Of a DNA stretch of 64,000 nucleotides, positions 53,701 to 63,598 are shown in pieces. The translations under genes were made by a program, and so were the position numbers. Location of the stretch: positions 42,569,282 to 42,633,281 of the forward strand of contig CM075860.1 of the NCBI GenBank assembly GCA_037975125.1, read 5' to 3'. Under the pieces are notes generated by a model that was not told where the DNA came from, made no database searches, and was given only the letters and a program-made list of their open reading frames with translations. The stretch is from Latrodectus hesperus. Its lineage: Eukaryota > Arthropoda > Arachnida > Araneae > Theridiidae. Each line of letters opens with the position of its first letter. Within the stretch, counting starts at the first letter, position 1.

Positions 53701-54467
53701 CAGGACATGTGGGCTGTGGAATTTTTACCAATAATACAGATTTTAATTACAGCCTACATCCATCCTGCTCCATCTTTACTGCTGAAGCAACCGCCATTTA
53801 CTACGCGCTTCAGCTTGTGAATACAGACGACTATCATCAATATTGTATATATACTGACAGCATGAGTATTATAGAAGCCTTGAAAAACAATAGTGTTATC
53901 TGTCATCCTGTTGTGTCGAGAATTTTTAAAGCATTGGATTCCCTTGCTGGCAAGGGAAAAGAAATTGTATTTTGTTGGATACCAAGCCACATGGGTCTTG
54001 AAGGAAATGAGAGAGCAGATGCAGCTGCAAAGGCTGCATCAGATCAAATATTACCATCCGTTCCTCTCTCAGATGTGAGAAAGGCTGTAAAAACTTTTAT
54101 ATATAGTCTTTGGCAGGAATCATGGAACTTACAGGTCGTCAACAAATTACATACCATTTTTCCATCCCTCACCTCATTATCAGTTTTACCGTTACGAAGT
54201 GCTGATGTTAGATTAACTCGCCTTCGTATCGGACACACACGTTTCACACACAAACATTTGTTTTTAAGTGATTTAAATCCATGGTGTGAGGCGTGTGATG
54301 AACCATTTTCTGTTTATCATATTTTAATCTCATGCTCTACTTTTAACGTCTACCGTTTTAAATTTTTTAAAACAAACCTTTTAACAATGTTTGATTTGCT
54401 GGGGGAGCCACCCCACAAAAACCTATTCGCTTATTTGAGAGCAATAGGTTTTTTAAATTTTATATGA
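50787..54467 (+). CDS. X9 ORF2: endonuclease / RT / RNase H polyprotein, intact
   Basis: 1226 residues are open from the ATA codon. The endonuclease has WNCHG near residue 7, GDFN at 131-134 and SDHFP at 206-210. RT has motif A Asp at 579, GVPQGS, and YVDD at 667-670. RNase H has Asp 967 (TDGSK), Glu 1000 (AEA), Asp 1024 (YTDS) and Asp 1078 (ERADAAAK). A Cys/His motif starts at Cys 1167. All catalytic residues expected for target-primed reverse transcription are present. There is no AUG upstream of the endonuclease. The piece at about 52380-52570 is of the X7/X12 type. Confidence 0.95.
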   Translation: MTSFVSWNCHGLRSHHDDIKSIISAYNPACVALQETFLKSSNNFSMRGFKSFRKDCGDDGAVSGGVCILTSNTFPSTAHPLNTTLQAVAVRIHTACLLTVCSLYLPPHDVIRQEELDALTDQLPTPFLLLGDFNGHSSLWGNDDTNSRGRQIERFISDNSLCLLNTDEKTYFHVPTRTFHSLDLAICSPSLLPLLNLIVGNDLHNSDHFPLVISQTGGSSVRQRLPTYVYSRADWTSFTQLAVIDNEMVTIDDIDDAIYKVTEAILNAADASIPKSSFTTHRRCKPWWNKECQQTYRRQRKLWGLFRRYPTTENLIAFKRAKALARRARRRSQKESWSRYVSSITSSTSSKQLWRRVKAANGIYREFSIPILKSGAAIYSSPKDIANVLGETFASVSSNDSYSPSFLRTKSRAERTPIRFNHRQALPYNCEFRMLELKRALQQAHDTSPGPDGISYQMLRHLSPDSLLNLLYLFNRIWTENKFPSLWSEAVVIPILKAGKDPSVPSNYRPIALTSCLCKTLERMVNARLVYVLGKNKCIHINQSGFRKGRSTLDNITYLETQIRNAFVRRNHLVSIFFDIEKAYDRTWRYGILRRMYDFGFRGNLPIFIQNFLRSRGFKVRIGTSLSNTFNQPEGVPQGSILSVTLFNLHISCILHQLSPSVHGTLYVDDLQISCEGSNMNLIERQLQTSVNKIAAWCAENGHTLSPSKSNCVHFCKKTSLHNDPVICINNTPIPVVNEVKFLGVIFDRKLTFLPHILYLRKKCERSLNILKVLSNTSWGADRTSLLRVYQSLILSRIDYGCVVYGSARSSVLRRLDTVHHSALRICSGAFRTSPVQSLYAICQQLPLDLRRMQQSLNYYTKIMSTLDHPLRSMVPSASLKRLYDARPLSIQPFLTRAKSHLWLTDLCDVRIESIDQFLYPPWYEPTNTFMNTFAQFKKSDTTPIVFQQLYFSHRCQYQSYKPVFTDGSKTAGHVGCGIFTNNTDFNYSLHPSCSIFTAEATAIYYALQLVNTDDYHQYCIYTDSMSIIEALKNNSVICHPVVSRIFKALDSLAGKGKEIVFCWIPSHMGLEGNERADAAAKAASDQILPSVPLSDVRKAVKTFIYSLWQESWNLQVVNKLHTIFPSLTSLSVLPLRSADVRLTRLRIGHTRFTHKHLFLSDLNPWCEACDEPFSVYHILISCSTFNVYRFKFFKTNLLTMFDLLGEPPHKNLFAYLRAIGFLNFI

Positions 54468-54728
54468 TTTATATTTATACATTTTAAGATTTTATATTTA
54501 TTTGATTTATTTTATTTAATATATATATTTTAAAACAACTTATACACTGGTTTTTGTGTTTTAATATTTTAATGTTGCTTGGGTTTAAATATATATATAT
54601 GAAAAAAAACAAGAAAAAAAATAATAATAAATAAAATAAAAAAATATTCTTCTAAAACCGTATTTTTGGCGCAGCATGTCCGTTTTTGGACCTTGCGCCA
54701 TAAAACCCAACCAACCAACCAACCAACC
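54468..54728 (+). other. X9 3' UTR
   Basis: An AT-rich region, diverged from the X1 type in its second half, with an (AT)n run near 54588-54600 and an A-rich stretch. It ends in the stem-loop and five CCAA units. No gene is seen. Confidence 0.82.
54668..54699 (+). other. Family X 3' terminal stem-loop (X9)
   Basis: The stems are unchanged and the loop is GTTTTT, as in X8. Confidence 0.8.
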
Positions 54729-54740
54729 AATTGAGCCGAC
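54729..54740 (+). repeat. Target-site duplication of X9, right copy
   Basis: The exact second copy directly follows the tail, and Y4 continues from there. Confidence 0.95.
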
Positions 54741-54937
54741 AACAACACCCCCAGGGGAAACAAGCGCCCGGCCCCGGAGAACCGCAACCGCAAGCCCGGG
54801 CCAACCCAAAGGCGCCCACCGGGCACTCCCAAGACGGGCATCACACCCACCAAGGCCCAAGAACAGGCCAGGGGCATCCCGTCCCAGGGCCGTTTATTGA
54901 ATTTCAAAAATTATACATAAGGTGGGGCTTTAAAGCC

Positions 54938-54966
54938 TACAGTGATCTACACAGTAGATCACTGTA
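54938..54966 (-). other. Family Y hairpin module (Y4)
   Basis: TACAGTGATCTAC pairs perfectly with GTAGATCACTGTA around ACA. It differs from Y1 by one compensated G-C to A-T pair. Confidence 0.86.
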
Positions 54967-55285
54967 TCACAATTCTTTACAGATATTAGAATTTTACAGC
55001 TTGTAAGTTATACAGAGAAGATTGCAATTTCAACAATTCCAATTGATATATATAAAGAACAACTTATATACATTTGGTAATAAGTAATAAATTTAGGTAA
55101 TGACTTGAATAATACTAAGTTAAAGTAATAAAAAGTGAATATATAAATGTAAAAGAAAAGAAAGGTGGAAAAATATGTACAATAGAAATGAAAAAGATAA
55201 TTAATAAGGTGTACAAAGCTGTATACAAATTACAATTTTACAATTTATAAAGAGTAAGAAAAAACTTGTTTGGTGATGATAATGA

Positions 55286-55348
55286 TACTAATAATAATTC
55301 CAAGTAATTGAAATAAGGTAATATAAGGAAGATTTTAGAAATATAGTT
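55286..55348 (+). repeat. 63-bp direct repeat in Y4, first copy
   Basis: Begins TACTAATAATAATTCC and ends AATATAGTT. It is repeated without a visible difference at 56037-56099, 751 bp downstream. Confidence 0.88.
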
Positions 55349-56036
55349 AATACAGAAACAATAAAATATTGCTTATAAAATGATATTTGTACATTATTAC
55401 AATATAATAATTAAATATTAAAAGTTGATGGTATAAAATTATTAACTGTTTTAAGGTAATAATGGAGAGAGTATTACAATTTTATGATGACAAAGATTAT
55501 TATAAAGATGACAGTGGTTATGGTGATAATTAATATAATAAAAATAATAAAATTAGTTAATAATGATGATGAATATAAAAACTGTAACTGATGAGGTAAA
55601 CGAGGCTATATACATATTACAATATTTCAATTTAAAATAGTAAGATAAATAACTAATTTGGTATGATAAAGGTAAATAGTTATTTCAGTACAAAGAATAA
55701 TACTTTATACAATTCACAATATAATTATTTGGTAAACAACATATGATTTTTATAATTGTAGTTAATGTAATACCAATTGAAAAGCTATAAGATTTGAGAC
55801 TATTTGAAAACTTGTTAATTAATTAATTAATTTTAAAAGATGACATAGATTATTGATTTTATTAGTATAATGTTAATTTGATTAAAAAAGAATGAATGAT
55901 TAAATAAATTAGAAGAATTACAATAATGATAGTAGGAAAGGAATTAGAATGAAAATTAGTTAAGAATTTATGCTTATCCGATGATATAAAAGGTATAAAT
56001 AGGTAAATTGAATTGAGAATTGAAGAATATTTAAAG

Positions 56037-56099
56037 TACTAATAATAATTCCAAGTAATTGAAATAAGGTAATATAAGGAAGATTTTAGAAATATAGTT
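56037..56099 (+). repeat. 63-bp direct repeat in Y4, second copy
   Basis: The second copy ends five bases before the X10 tail. Confidence 0.88.
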
Positions 56100-56133
56100 G
56101 GTACGGTTGGTTGGTTGGTTGGTTGGGTTTTAT

Positions 56134-56165
56134 GGCACAAGGTCCAAATAAGGACAAGCTGCGCC
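56134..56165 (-). other. Family X 3' terminal stem-loop, variant (X10)
   Basis: Same variant as in X2: one wobble pair in the outer stem and loop TTATTT on the sense strand. Confidence 0.78.
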
Positions 56166-56388
56166 AGAATTTTATTTAATTTATTTTTTCTATTTTTTTT
56201 TTTTAAACCAATCAACTTTTAAAATTCCGATAAAAATATAAGTAATATTTATAAGATTAACATAAATAATAAATAGACAAACACCCAACATATAAAAGAA
56301 TAAATTATACCTAAAACATCTAAAATAAAAGGCTAAACTAAATCTGTAAAATGTCAAAGGTATTTATTTTAAAATCTTTGATTTAAAA
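56166..56388 (-). other. X10 3' UTR
   Basis: An AT-rich region nearly the same as the X2 3' UTR. No gene is seen. Confidence 0.8.
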
Positions 56389-58428
56389 TTATATATAATT
56401 TATAAAATCAATGCTTCTCAAAAAAGCAAAAATATTTTGATGCGGAGGTTCGCCCAGCAAATCCCGCATCGTTAAAATATCAGTCTTAAAAAATTTAAAA
56501 CGATGTTGGTTAAAATCAGAACATGAAATTAAAATATGAAACACAGTGTATGGTTCATTACACGTTTCACACCAAGGTTTTAATTCATTTAGGAATAAAT
56601 GCTTATGAGTGAAACGTGTGTGTCCAATACGAAGGCGGGTTAATTTAACATCCGCACTCCGTAAAGGTAAAACTGGAAATGAAATGAGAGATGGAGTTAT
56701 GGCATATAATTTGTTGCTGACTTGCATTCTCCATGATTCCTGCCAAAGTTTATGTACAAAACTTTTCACACCTTTTCTCGCATCACAAAGTGGAACGGAA
56801 GGCTGAAGTGGAGTAGATGCAGACTTTGCAGCTGCATCAGCCCTCTCGTTACCATCAAGACCTACATGTCCTGGGATCCAACAAATGATAATATCAAATC
56901 CCTTGCATTTCAGAGAGTCTAATGTGCAAAAAATCTCCGACACAACAGGGTGAAAGTTGACATTAATATTCTCCACAGCTTCTAATACACTCATGCTGTC
57001 AGTGTAAATACAAAATTTATGTGATTCTTTACTACCCACATACTGAAGCGCACTTAGTATAGCAGTTGCTTCAGCAGTGAAGATGGAGCAGGACATGTTA
57101 AGGCTGTAACTAAGAGTAATATTATCAGTATAAACTCCACAGCCAACATGTCCGGCAGATTTTGAACCATCTGTAAATATAGGTTGATAAGAATCAAACT
57201 GACAGCGATGATAAGAATAGAGCTGATGGAAAACAATAGGAGATGTGTCGGATTTTTTGAATTCTGCAAAGGGATTGATTATTCTACATTGTGGCTCATA
57301 CCAGGGTGGATGTGAAGTTCGATTTGTTGCAGTTATTCGAACGTCATGCAGGTCAGACAATATCAGATGAGATTTTATTCTAATGAGAAAAGGTGGAATG
57401 CTCCTTGGACGAGCATTATAGAGTCTTTTAAGGGCAGATGTAGGAATCATGGCACGTGATGGATGATGAGGGTCAGTCATGATCTTAGCATAATAATTGA
57501 GAGACTGCTGCATTCGTCTCAGGTCTAACGGCAATTGTTGGCAAATTGCATATAGACTCTGGACGGGTGATGTGCGGAATGCGCCCGAACATATTCTCAG
57601 AGCAGAATGATGGACAGTGTCCAATCTGTGTAAAACAGAAGACCTAGCGGATCCATAAACAACACAACCGTAGTCTATGCGAGATAAAATTAGTGATTGG
57701 TAAACTCGGAGGAGTGACGTGCGATCAGCACCCCAAGATGTATTTGAAAGCACCTTGAGGATATTGAGCGATCGCTCGCACTTCTTCCGCAGATATAATA
57801 TATGCGGAAGAAAGGTTAATTTACGATCAAATATCACTCCAAGGAATTTTACCTCACTGACCACTGGTATAGGTGTGTTGTTTATACGAATAACGGGATC
57901 ATTGTGGAGGCTAGTCTTCCGGCAGAAATGGAAACAATTGCTCTTGCTAGGATATAGTGTATGGCCATTCTCAGCACACCATGCAGCAATTTTATTAACA
58001 GATGTTTGTAATTGTCTCTCAATTAAATTCATGTTAGACCCTTCACAAGATATCTGCAAGTCATCAACATACAATGTACCATAAACAGAAGGTGATAATT
58101 TATGGAGTATGCTGCTAATATGAAGGATAAAAAGGGTGACACTCAAAATACAACCTTGAGGTACAGCCTCAGCTTGATTAACATAATTAGAATATAAAGT
58201 TCCTATGCGGATTTTAAAAACACGGGAGCGTAGAAAATTTTCCAGGAATATAGACAGATTACCCCGGAATCCAAAATCATATAGTGAACGGAGAAATCCA
58301 TAACGCAATGTACGGTCATATGCCTTCTCGGTGTCAAAGAAAATGGAAACCAGATGGTTCCTCCGCACAAAAGCATTGCGGATTTCGGTTTCCAGATAAG
58401 TAATATTATCAAGAGTGTATCTTCCTTT
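56389..58428 (-). pseudogene. X10 ORF2, RT and RNase H (5' truncated)
   Basis: One open frame covers RT and RNase H to the natural stop at 56389. Motifs FFDTEKAYD, YVDD, TDGSK, AEA, YTDS, NERADAAAK and CETCNEP are present. Motif B reads AVPQGC where sisters read GVPQGS, so two normally fixed residues differ. The middle part, about 57500-58040, matches the X1/X9 type and the ends match X2. Confidence 0.88.
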
Positions 58429-58438
58429 GTTGGACTAT

Positions 58439-58541
58439 GTTGGACTTTGTCCGAGTGAGAAAAGGTGGAATGCTGTATGAACGTGCGCCATACAGCCTTA
58501 TAAGTGCAGGTGTAGTAGTCATGGAACGTAATGGATGATGA
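58439..58541 (-). mobile_element. X11: 103-bp scrap of a family X ORF2
   Basis: On the minus strand it codes the RT to RNase H linker (HHPLRSMTTTPALIRLY and PPFLTRTKSN), closest to X4 and X8. It is the host fragment in which X12 landed. The opposite side is joined to X10 through a 10-bp repeat of GTTGGACT. Confidence 0.82.
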
Positions 58542-58575
58542 TGGTTGGTTGGTTGGTTGGTTGGTTGGGTTTTAT

Positions 58576-58607
58576 GGCGCAAGGTCCAAAATAGGACATG
58601 CTGCGCC
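58576..58607 (-). other. Family X 3' terminal stem-loop (X12)
   Basis: The stems are unchanged and the sense-strand loop is TATTTT. Confidence 0.8.
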
Positions 58608-58780
58608 AAGACGTTTTTGTTGCTTTAAATATTTATTTAATTATTTTATTATTTATTTATATTTTTTAAAACCCAATCGACATTTAAAATTTTTAAAATA
58701 CAAAAATCTGTGTATATAATATTTTAAAATAAATTTTATAAAATGAAATGTATGTACAATTTTAAAATTTAATAGTTAAA
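58608..58780 (-). other. X12 3' UTR
   Basis: An AT-rich region closely matching X7. No gene is seen. Confidence 0.8.
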
Positions 58781-61700
58781 TCAAATAAAATGTATGAAAC
58801 CTATTGCTCTTAAAAAAGCGAATAGGTTTCTATGGGGTGGATCCCCTATTAAGTCAAATAATGTTATAAAATCAGTATTAAAATAGTGTAAACGTTGTTG
58901 GTTAAAAACATGACATGAAATTAAAATATGATATATAGTAAATGGTTCATCACACGCTTCACACCATGGATTTAGTTCATTTAGGAACAAATGTCTGTGT
59001 GTGAAACGTGTGTGTCCGATACGAAGGCGAGTCAATCTAACATCCGCACTTCGTAGCGGTAAAATTGATAATGAGGTGAGGGATGAGAAAATGCTATGGA
59101 GTTTGTTTCCGACCTGCAAGTTCCATGATTCTTCCCATAGGGAACATATAAATCTTTTTATACCCTTTCTCACATCTGAGAGCGGAACTGATGGTAGAAT
59201 TGGATCTTCAGCAGCCTTTGCAGCTGTATCCGCTCTCTCGTTTCCATCAAGACCTACGTGACTTGGTATCCAACAAAATATAATTTTGTATCCCTTGCCA
59301 GCAAGGGAATCCAATGCTGAGAAAATTCTAGACACAACAGGATGACAGGTAACGCTATTGTTTTTCAAGGCTTCAATCATACTCATGCTGTCAGTGTAAA
59401 TACAAAATTCATGACAATCATCTGCATTCACGTGCTGAAGCGCATAGAAGATGGCGGTTGCTTCAGCAGTAAAGACGGAGCAGGACGAATGTAGGCTGTA
59501 ACTAAAAGCTGTATTATTGATAAAAACTCCACAGCCCACATGTCCTGCTGTTTTAGAACCGTCTGTGAATACAGGTTTGTATGATTGATACTGACAGCGA
59601 TGAGAAGAATATAGCTGCTGAAAAACAATAGGTGTTGTGTCAGATTTTCTGTAGTGAGCAAAGGTATTGATAAAATTATATGTTGGGTTATACCAAGGCG
59701 GATGAGCAAATTGAGGTACAGACTCAATCCGAATATCATGTAGGTCTGTGAGCCACAGATGTGATTTGGCTCGTGTGAGAAAAGGTGGGACGCTCATTGG
59801 ACGAGCATCATATAGTCTCTTAAGAGAAGTATTAGGAACCATGGAACGTAATGGGTGATGCGGGGTCGACATGACCTTAGCATAATAATTGAGAGACTGC
59901 TGCATTCGTCTCAGGTCTAACGGTAATTGATGACATATCACGTATAGACTCTGGACGGGTGATGTGCGGAATGCCCCAGAGCATATCCTCAAAGCAGAGT
60001 GATGAACTGTGTCCAGTCTTCGTAAAATAGAAGATCTAGCCGATCCATAAACAACACTTCCGTAGTCAATGCGGGATAAAATCAATGACTGATAAATGCG
60101 AAGTAGTGATGTGCGATCTGCACCCCAAGATGTATTTGACAACACCCTGAGGATATTAAGCGATCGCTCACACTTCTTCCGCAAATATAAAATATGCGGA
60201 AGAAAGGTCAATTTTCGGTCAAAGATAATACCCAGGAATTTTATTTCATTGACTACTTGTATTGAAGTGTTGTTGATATAAATAGTTGGATCATTATGCA
60301 GGCTAGTCTTTCTACAGAAGTGGACACATCTACTCTTGCTAGGAGATAAAGTATGGCCATTCTCAGCACACCATGCAGCAAGCTTGTTAACTGCGGTTTG
60401 CAGTTGTCTCTCAATTAATCGCATATTCGAACCCTCGCATGATATTTGCAGGTCGTCCACAAACAAAGTACCATGTACTGATGATGGAAGCTGATGAAGT
60501 ATGTTACTGATGAAGAGACTAAAAAGTGTGACGCTTAAAATAGAGCCCTGAGGAACACCCTCAGATTGTGTAAAAGTATTGGATGTATAGCTTCCAATAC
60601 GTACTTTAAAACCACGGGAGCATAAAAAATTCTGTAGGAATATCGGCAGATTACCCCGAAAGCCAAAATCATATAATGTCCGGAGAATTCCATATCGCCA
60701 TGTATGGTCATAAGCCTTCTCTATGTCGAAGAAAATGGAAACTAAGATGATTTCTCCGCACAAAAGCGTTGCGGATTTGAGTTTCCAAGTATATCATATT
60801 ATCAAGAGTGGATCTTCCTTTACGAAAGCCACTCTGATTTTTATGGATATAATTATTAGTTTCTAAGACATAGATGAGACGAGCATTGACCATACGTTCG
60901 AGAGTCTTACAGAAGCAACTCGTCAGAGCAATTGGTCGATAATTTGAAATGCCTGAAGGATCCTTACCAGCCTTGAGGACAGGAATCACTATTGCTTCTT
61001 GCCATAAAGATGGAAATTTATTTTCAGTCCAGATCCTATTGAACAAATATAATATGTTCGATAGGGAGTCTGGACTTAAATTTCGAAGCATTTGATAGCT
61101 GATTCCATCAGGTCCCGGACTGGTATTATTGGCCTGCTGTAAAGCTTTCTTCAATTCAAACATTCCAAATTCGCAGTTGTACGGTAAGACTTGTCGATGG
61201 TTGAAGCGAATTTGTACTCGCTCAGCACGACTCTTAGTCCTCAAGAACGAAGGACTATAAGAGTTCGAGCTTGAGATGTTAGCAAATGCTTCACCAAGGA
61301 CATTCGCAATATCCGTAGGAGAAGAGTATATAGCAGCTCCGGATTTTAAAATAGGAATAGAAAATTCGCTATAAATTCCATTGGCTGCTTTCACCCTTCT
61401 CCACAACTGCTTACTGGAAGTTGAAGATGTTATAGAAGATACATAGCAGGACCAGGATTCCTTCTGACTTCGACGACGGGCTCTGCGAGCTAATGCTTTT
61501 GCTCTCTTAAAGGCGATAAGATTCTCCGTTGTGGGGTACCTCCTAAATATTCCCCATAACTTCCTCTGTTTTTTATATGTTTCTTGGCATTGTTTGTTCC
61601 ACCAAGGTTTGCAACGCCTGTGTGGTATAGAGGAACTCTTAGGAATTGATGTATCAGCTGCATTAGTAATTGTTTCGGTGACTTTACATACGGCATCATC

Positions 61701-62462
61701 AATATTTTCGATCATAACCATTTCGTTATCTATTGCTGCCAATTGTGTAAATAACGTCCAATCTGCCCGACTGTACACGTAAGTAGGTAAGCGTTGTCTT
61801 ACACTACTACCTCCAGTCTGGGAGATGACGAGAGGAAAATGATCGCTGTTGTGCAGATCATTTCCTACAATTAGATTTAACAATGGCAGAAGAGATGGAG
61901 AACAAATGGCTAGATCGAGAGAATGAAATGTTCTTGTGGGTACATGGAAATATGTCTTCTCGTCGGTATTAAGCAGACAGAGACTATTATCTGAAATAAA
62001 CCGCTCTATCTGCCGACCGCGAGAATTAGTATCATCATTTCCCCACAAAGAACTATGGCCGTTAAAGTCACCTAACAACAGAAATGGTGTTGGCAGCTGA
62101 TCTATTAATGCATCGAGTTCCTCTTGGCGGATGACATCGTGTGGCGGCAAATACAAACTACAGACTGTCAACAAGCATGATGTATGAATTCGCACAGCTA
62201 CAGCCTGTAGTGTAGTATTTAAATGCTGGGCAGTGCTGGGATAGTTGTTGGATGTTAAAATGCAAACACCTCCAGACACTGCACCATCGTCACCACAGTC
62301 TTTTCTAAAGCTTTTAAACCCACGCATGGAGAAGTTATTGCTGGACTTCAGGAATGTCTCCTGAAGTGCAACACATGCGGGGTTGTAGGCTGAAATTATA
62401 GACTTGATGTCATCATGATGGGAACGCAAACCATGGCAGTTCCAAGAAACAAAGGAAGTTAT
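58781..62462 (-). pseudogene. X12 ORF2: endonuclease / RT / RNase H, one frameshift
   Basis: The frame is open from the ATA over the ORF1 stop through the endonuclease and first RT motifs (WNCHG, GDFNGH, SDHFP, QSGFRKG) to about 60750. One inserted base there, just before motif A, shifts it. The next frame begins at once and carries FFDIEKAYD, GVPQGS, FVDD, TDGSK, AEA, YTDS, NERADTAAK and CEACDEP to the stop at 58781. RT reads FVDD, as in X7, where the other subfamilies read YVDD. Confidence 0.9.
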
Positions 62463-63598
62463 TATGTAGTTTGAAAAGCTCCTCTCCCGGAGCTGGAAGG
62501 CATGTCATCTGACATCTCCTCGAGCGATAGATCATCGTCCGAGGGATGTAATGAAACAGCGTCAGCCTCCAGGGTTAAGGCTTTACGGGTGGATATTGAG
62601 GGCCTAAAATTGCCCTCTTTAGCAGATTTTAATTTTAAAGCCTTTAGGGCTTTAGATTTTGCAATCGGAGCTTTTCTACGGGGAATGGTTGTGGAGGTTG
62701 ATTTTGGCCTCTGTACAGATGTAAGGGGTAATTTTGTTATTGGAAGTGAAAGAGCATCAGTTTGTGTACATGTCGTTCTGGTGACCTTGGCGGCGACAGA
62801 AGCATAGCTAACTCCTGTTTGAGGTGTACGTGATGTTACAGTACGTCTCGCCTCAGGATATGAACAATTGTTCTTAACTTTCGTGGTTGTGATCTCCTTT
62901 TCCAGTATCCAGATAGGACAACTTCTAGCGTAGGAGGGGTGGTCACCCTTACAGTTGACGCACCTCTCCTTTGCAGTACAAGACGAACTGTCGTGGCCAA
63001 CTGCTGCGCAGCGAGCGCAAGTCAGTTTGCCCCTGCAAGCCGCTTTTGAGTGACCAAATCTCTGGCACTGGAAACAACGCAAAGGATCTGGAATATACGG
63101 CCTAACGGATAGATGCATATACGCAGCTTTAATATGCTGCGGTAGGTCTGGCGTCGCAAATGTCAGTACGAGATGTTTAGTATTGATAATCTGCCCATCC
63201 CGTCTGACAGTGATGCGTTTTACAGCACAGACCTTTTGATCTTTCAGATTTTCTAAGATCTCGTCCGTAGGCGTATTTAATAGATCCCTGGCGGATACCA
63301 CACCACGAGAAAAGTTAAGGTTCAAATGAGGAGAGACAGACACCTCAATGTTAGCAAGCATATTCAAGTTGCTCATAGCGTTGGATTGTGCTTCTGATGC
63401 AACTTCAACCATTAAATCACCAGAACGCATTTTCCTTATGCTCTTTACTTCGCCGATATTTCCACTTATAGCTTTTTGGATTAGGAAAGGAGATACACTA
63501 TCAAAGGTACCCTCCTTCCTTTTCACAACATAAAACTTGGCTTGTGATAATAACAATGAATGCTCCCGTGGGAGAGAAGAAAAAGTATTTCTTTCCAT
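62462..63598 (-). CDS. X12 ORF1, gag-like RNA-binding protein
   Basis: An intact 378-residue protein from ATG 63598 (MERNTFSSLPREH). The three zinc clusters are complete, followed by the Lys-rich segment. The C terminus ends GRGAFQTT where most sisters end GKGAFQIxQ. The -1 ORF2 frame overlaps the TAA. Confidence 0.92.
   Translation of the reverse strand: MERNTFSSLPREHSLLLSQAKFYVVKRKEGTFDSVSPFLIQKAISGNIGEVKSIRKMRSGDLMVEVASEAQSNAMSNLNMLANIEVSVSPHLNLNFSRGVVSARDLLNTPTDEILENLKDQKVCAVKRITVRRDGQIINTKHLVLTFATPDLPQHIKAAYMHLSVRPYIPDPLRCFQCQRFGHSKAACRGKLTCARCAAVGHDSSSCTAKERCVNCKGDHPSYARSCPIWILEKEITTTKVKNNCSYPEARRTVTSRTPQTGVSYASVAAKVTRTTCTQTDALSLPITKLPLTSVQRPKSTSTTIPRRKAPIAKSKALKALKLKSAKEGNFRPSISTRKALTLEADAVSLHPSDDDLSLEEMSDDMPSSSGRGAFQTT

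Larger units (their letters stand above)
49120..54728 (+). mobile_element. X9: complete family X LINE with both ORFs intact
   Basis: X9 is 5609 bp with the canonical CCCCTCAGGGGG start, a full leader, intact ORF1 and ORF2, a stem-loop and five CCAA units, and perfect 12-bp flanking duplications. No lesion is visible. It is the best reference copy for this family in the window and probably one of the most recent insertions. Confidence 0.96.
49027..56104 (-). mobile_element. Y4: family Y 3' end split by X9
   Basis: Y4 is 49027-49119 plus 54741-56104. It begins (plus-strand reading) with the GGTTGCTCTAGACAG terminus also seen in Y2, continues through the terminal stem, the GC-rich block and the hairpin module, then an AT-rich stretch to X10. 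No coding part is present, so it is severely 5' truncated or its coding part was lost at the X10 junction. Confidence 0.83.
54741..56104 (-). other. Y4 3' UTR: GC-rich block, hairpin, AT-rich stretch
   Basis: The GC-rich block is at 54741-54890 and the hairpin module at 54938-54966. The remaining 1.1 kb is AT-rich and gene-free, and it holds a 63-bp direct repeat (55286-55348 and 56037-56099). Confidence 0.78.
56105..58428 (-). mobile_element. X10: 5'-truncated family X LINE, minus strand
   Basis: X10 runs from a tail of CCAA units (GGTT on the plus strand) to within ORF2 just before the RT motif QSGFRKG. Left flank is Y4, right flank is a 10-bp filler and then X11, and no matching duplication is found. 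The subfamily is that of X2. Confidence 0.88.

Noticed and set aside
54569..54907. Overlapping open frames on both strands at the X9/Y4 border
   Set aside because: They span the CCAA tail and the GC-rich block, where stop codons are rare. The frames cross an insertion border, so they cannot be ancestral genes.
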